A DNA stretch of 61,916 bases. Source: JBAXPV01 sp037132075. Its GTDB lineage: Bacteria > Bacteroidota > Bacteroidia > Bacteroidales > CAIXZF01. Shown here piece by piece: positions 60,801 to 61,916 of this stretch. Each line of letters begins with the position of its first letter. Within the stretch, counting starts at the first letter, position 1. The stretch is taken from contig JBAXPV010000023.1 of NCBI GenBank assembly GCA_037132075.1, positions 1 to 61,916 of the forward strand, read 5' to 3'. The notes below the pieces were generated by a model that was not told the origin of the DNA, ran no database searches, and saw only the letters and a program-made list of their open reading frames with translations. The translations under genes and the position numbers were made by a program.

Positions 60801-61625
60801 AAGATTGCCGCTTACAGTTAGGTTATGCGCGATTGTGGTCGTTCCTCCACTCATCGTCAAATTGTTAAAAATCACATTATTGTCAATTGGTATTGTATTA
60901 GTGGCGGTAAATTCAACAGTGCCGGTACCTGCTGTCCAGGTCCCTAAACGGTTTAAGGTAATTCCTTGGCAAGTCAATGTTCCTCCACTAGACATGTTAA
61001 GACTGCCGGATGTATTGTTATTATTGACAGGACCTATGTTTGTAATTCCGGAAACCGTCAGATGTGACCCACTGGAAAAACTCAGCGTTCCTGTTCCCTG
61101 TCCCAGGGCAGAGCCCCCAACCTGAACGCTTGAACATACTGCGTTAGAATTATCAACAGTTACAGTAAATCCTCCATTAATAATAGCAGCATCCACAGAT
61201 GTTGGTGGCGGGTTTCCACCCCATGTCGACGATTGGCTCCAGTTCCCTGATTGAGAACTGGTCCTTGTTGACGGTCCCGGGTTTAGTACCGTAAAGCTTC
61301 CGATCATCCCCAATCCAATGTGCGGTGTACATACATAACTGTAAACCCCTGTCACTGTGGGCGTATATTCATAAAAAGATATTCCGCTAGAGATAATCTG
61401 ATCCCAAGTTGCGGCACCTGCCGGTATTGAGGAAGAAGTCGTAGTATGAATACCTCCAACCCACTCCCAACGTATAATGTCACCCAATTGCACATTGTTA
61501 ATGTTACTTGGTGTAAAGCTGAAATTCGCAACTTGGATGATGTGTGTAACTGCAATGACATTATTGCTAAAGTTCAGCAAGCCTAATAAGGTAAATAGCA
61601 GACTGATACATTTAATTTTTTTCAT
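57348..61625 (-). CDS. giant surface protein: cupredoxin, beta-rich repeat stalk, TIG, dockerin-like module
   Basis: Exported protein of 1425 residues. After a signal peptide (to about residue 25) comes a plastocyanin/pseudoazurin-like domain with H60 and C99-x2-H102-x4-M107, a complete type-1 copper ligand set. Then follows a W...STWGGNPPP..D entry segment and about 850 residues of repeats of the type V-FNG--Q-L---F-NL-I----------I-G-L-I-SG-L--N---L-L-G. Next are a TIG/IPT domain, an Ig-like invasin segment, and a C-terminal 156-residue module with dockerin-like loops (DALLIMKH, DVNGSANVNSLD, ending GDVNGSYVPAP). No canonical type IX CTD follows. The ATG at 61625 starts the signal peptide; an in-frame ATG at 61670 is less likely. 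Confidence 0.85.
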   Translation of the reverse strand: MKKIKCISLLFTLLGLLNFSNNVIAVTHIIQVANFSFTPSNINNVQLGDIIRWEWVGGIHTTTSSSIPAGAATWDQIISSGISFYEYTPTVTGVYSYVCTPHIGLGMIGSFTVLNPGPSTRTSSQSGNWSQSSTWGGNPPPTSVDAAIINGGFTVTVDNSNAVCSSVQVGGSALGQGTGTLSFSSGSHLTVSGITNIGPVNNNNTSGSLNMSSGGTLTCQGITLNRLGTWTAGTGTVEFTATNTIPIDNNVIFNNLTMSGGTTTIAHNLTVSGNLLINSGASLNGGANTLSLAGNWTNNGTFTGNTGTVTFNKNGNQAITGNGINNFNSLRLDEGTSVNNTLEVLSTHFNGASNFLTLVNGTFKISGNFSFSNTFILGPTYNIQPATGLWINNPNVTVIAQAGGISVRGLLRLTAGTINIGTSIDQSLIYVTGSTINIEGGALHIAGLLTRNNATATTTYIQSGGTVTLVEQGSTDPIFAGFDLGAVGSTFSMSGGTIVLRNASSAPSDFLNASAVATVTGGTLQIGDAGTLNSQTIRIQSPRPIGNLLVSNTTSQSVKPIATLVNSSLSILGNVTIQPGTSFNSNGFNITLGGDWVDNGSFTNGGNTVLFNGSGPQGLTNPSGETFNILDIAKTGETLTLNGNTTVNNSFSLTSGTIAVGNSILTLNSTVTGGGTLTSSPSGTVSYNQGSAGQSVLSGNYGNLVFSDFSKTLASSGTIGVAGTFTPGGGGSHTVTGSTINFNGGSQAIPVFGYNNLTASGSGTKNATGTIIIGGNLTINSSVVLSGATTLSLDGTSHFNAGTLSAGTITVGTGGTLTNNGTTTATSILNGAGSIIQGSSGQLNIPGTASIATLNTSAAGNTVSYNGNIPQTLNGSLFHNLTIANPTGLNMLNDVTINGTLSIISGTLTTNSNNVILGSAATLSESPGQGIVGFVRTTRNLSATTGTESFGNIGADLVLNGVAPGSTIVLRKTGTALNGNGHSSINRYFDITPSTNTGLNAGLVFHYNNNEINGQTAALLDLYKSQDNGSTWTNLGGTVNTLAGTITLSGLNDFSRWTASDTNNRIGNTLSPSTTSISPASKFLASPTFTLTINGSNFINARSTVRFNGSNRTTTFINSTQLTASIPASDLQTIGAFPVTVLNPGGGGLSNAQTFTVNPLPARKINVETAANGSGTIVSGQSLASGSSMTVYAISRDSLNNFIANIAASSWTLENSTGGVVAGDLLSAADNKSATFTGHVIGTTDIKASSGVLTPTPSGVITVTAGSATIQGIIAYKNSVSTPMANITVVLKLNGVVINQATTDATGHYAFTGLADGTYSLVCSITRPWGGVNSTDALLIMKHYVSSNPLSGLNLKVADVNGSANVNSLDALIVSRRFTGLITSFSVGDWQTETNSLIVSGLGVTTANLFVLCTGDVNGSYVPAP

Positions 61626-61916
61626 AAGCTTCCTAATAAATGTTGTTTTGTGGAGGCTTTGAGCATCCACGTTATTTTATTCTATGAAGTGATTAAACAA
61701 GGGAAATCAGCTCTTTGTTTAAAATGATTCTAAATAAGCGTCATTTAAATCACAAAAAAAGTAGTACGCAAAATTTGCACCCTCTTGTCATTTTATTCTT
61801 AACACTTATTTTGATCCTTGGATGAAGAAAAATAGCGAAGTAGATTTTTTGTTTTTTTACAATGTATCCACCCCACCAACCCCATGTTAGCCTAGCAGTG
61901 CCTTGTCGATAAACTG
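61626..61916. other. AT-rich region upstream of the giant surface protein
   Basis: The 291 bases up to the window edge contain no ORF of note on either strand. A minus-strand TACTTTTT (about 61756-61763) is a weak -7 candidate for the giant protein, far from its start. A CCACCCCACCAACCCC stretch and poly-T lie near 61850-61885. Nothing else was recognised. Confidence 0.4.

Overview
The window comes from a member of the Bacteroidota, most likely a Bacteroidales/Marinilabiliales-type anaerobe or facultative anaerobe. The evidence is a type IX secretion/gliding operon (sprF-gldK-gldL-gldM-gldN) plus sprE/porW, Bacteroidota-type -7 boxes (TAnnTTTG) before many genes, few Shine-Dalgarno leaders, two-subunit methylmalonyl-CoA mutase, a 2-oxoacid:ferredoxin oxidoreductase, and moderate-to-low GC. 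The genus cannot be read from the sequence. No tRNA, rRNA, CRISPR array, IS element or prophage was seen.

Layout. 1-4857: the 3' part of an M3 oligoendopeptidase gene, a DUF6599-like exported protein, a protein built of five ~77-residue helical repeats, and galactokinase. 5172-11819: an electron-transfer locus with a seven-CXXCH cytochrome c, a cytochrome b561-like diheme protein, a Tat-exported four-cluster ferredoxin, an NrfD-type quinone-interacting membrane protein, an unrecognised anchored periplasmic protein, and three tandem paralogous monoheme cytochromes c. No molybdopterin or other catalytic subunit is encoded beside it. 11991-23332: M28 peptidase, lgt, gpmA, methylmalonyl-CoA mutase (mutA-mutB), an epimerase/PagL-like/GIN-domain trio, and bactofilin-AtpZ-AtpI-like genes without a following ATP synthase operon. 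23552-38138: sprE/porW diverging from an M23 peptidase-dxr-rseP operon, then sprF-gldKLMN, then recG. 38189-57200: mostly housekeeping genes (pheT, M1 aminopeptidase, tolC-hlyD pair, tsaB, HMA protein, GT39, fumC, prfB with an intact +1 programmed frameshift, recX, tilS, korB-korA) plus one FISUMP-domain exported protein. 57348-61625: a 1425-residue surface protein with an N-terminal type-1 copper domain, a repetitive beta-rich stalk, a TIG domain and a C-terminal dockerin-like module.

How it fits together. Methylmalonyl-CoA mutase, fumarase and KorAB point to succinate/propionate and reductive or oxidative TCA chemistry with ferredoxin. The NrfD/FeS/cytochrome locus would exchange electrons between menaquinone and periplasmic cytochromes c. 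The secretion genes would export surface proteins such as the FISUMP and cupredoxin proteins, which share a 156-residue module.

The most notable observations are the NrfD/heptaheme locus with three tandem cytochromes c, the cupredoxin-tipped giant surface protein, the 156-residue module placed at opposite ends of two exported proteins, a palindromic pair of divergent -7 boxes between sprE and the M23 gene, and small dispersed intergenic repeats.
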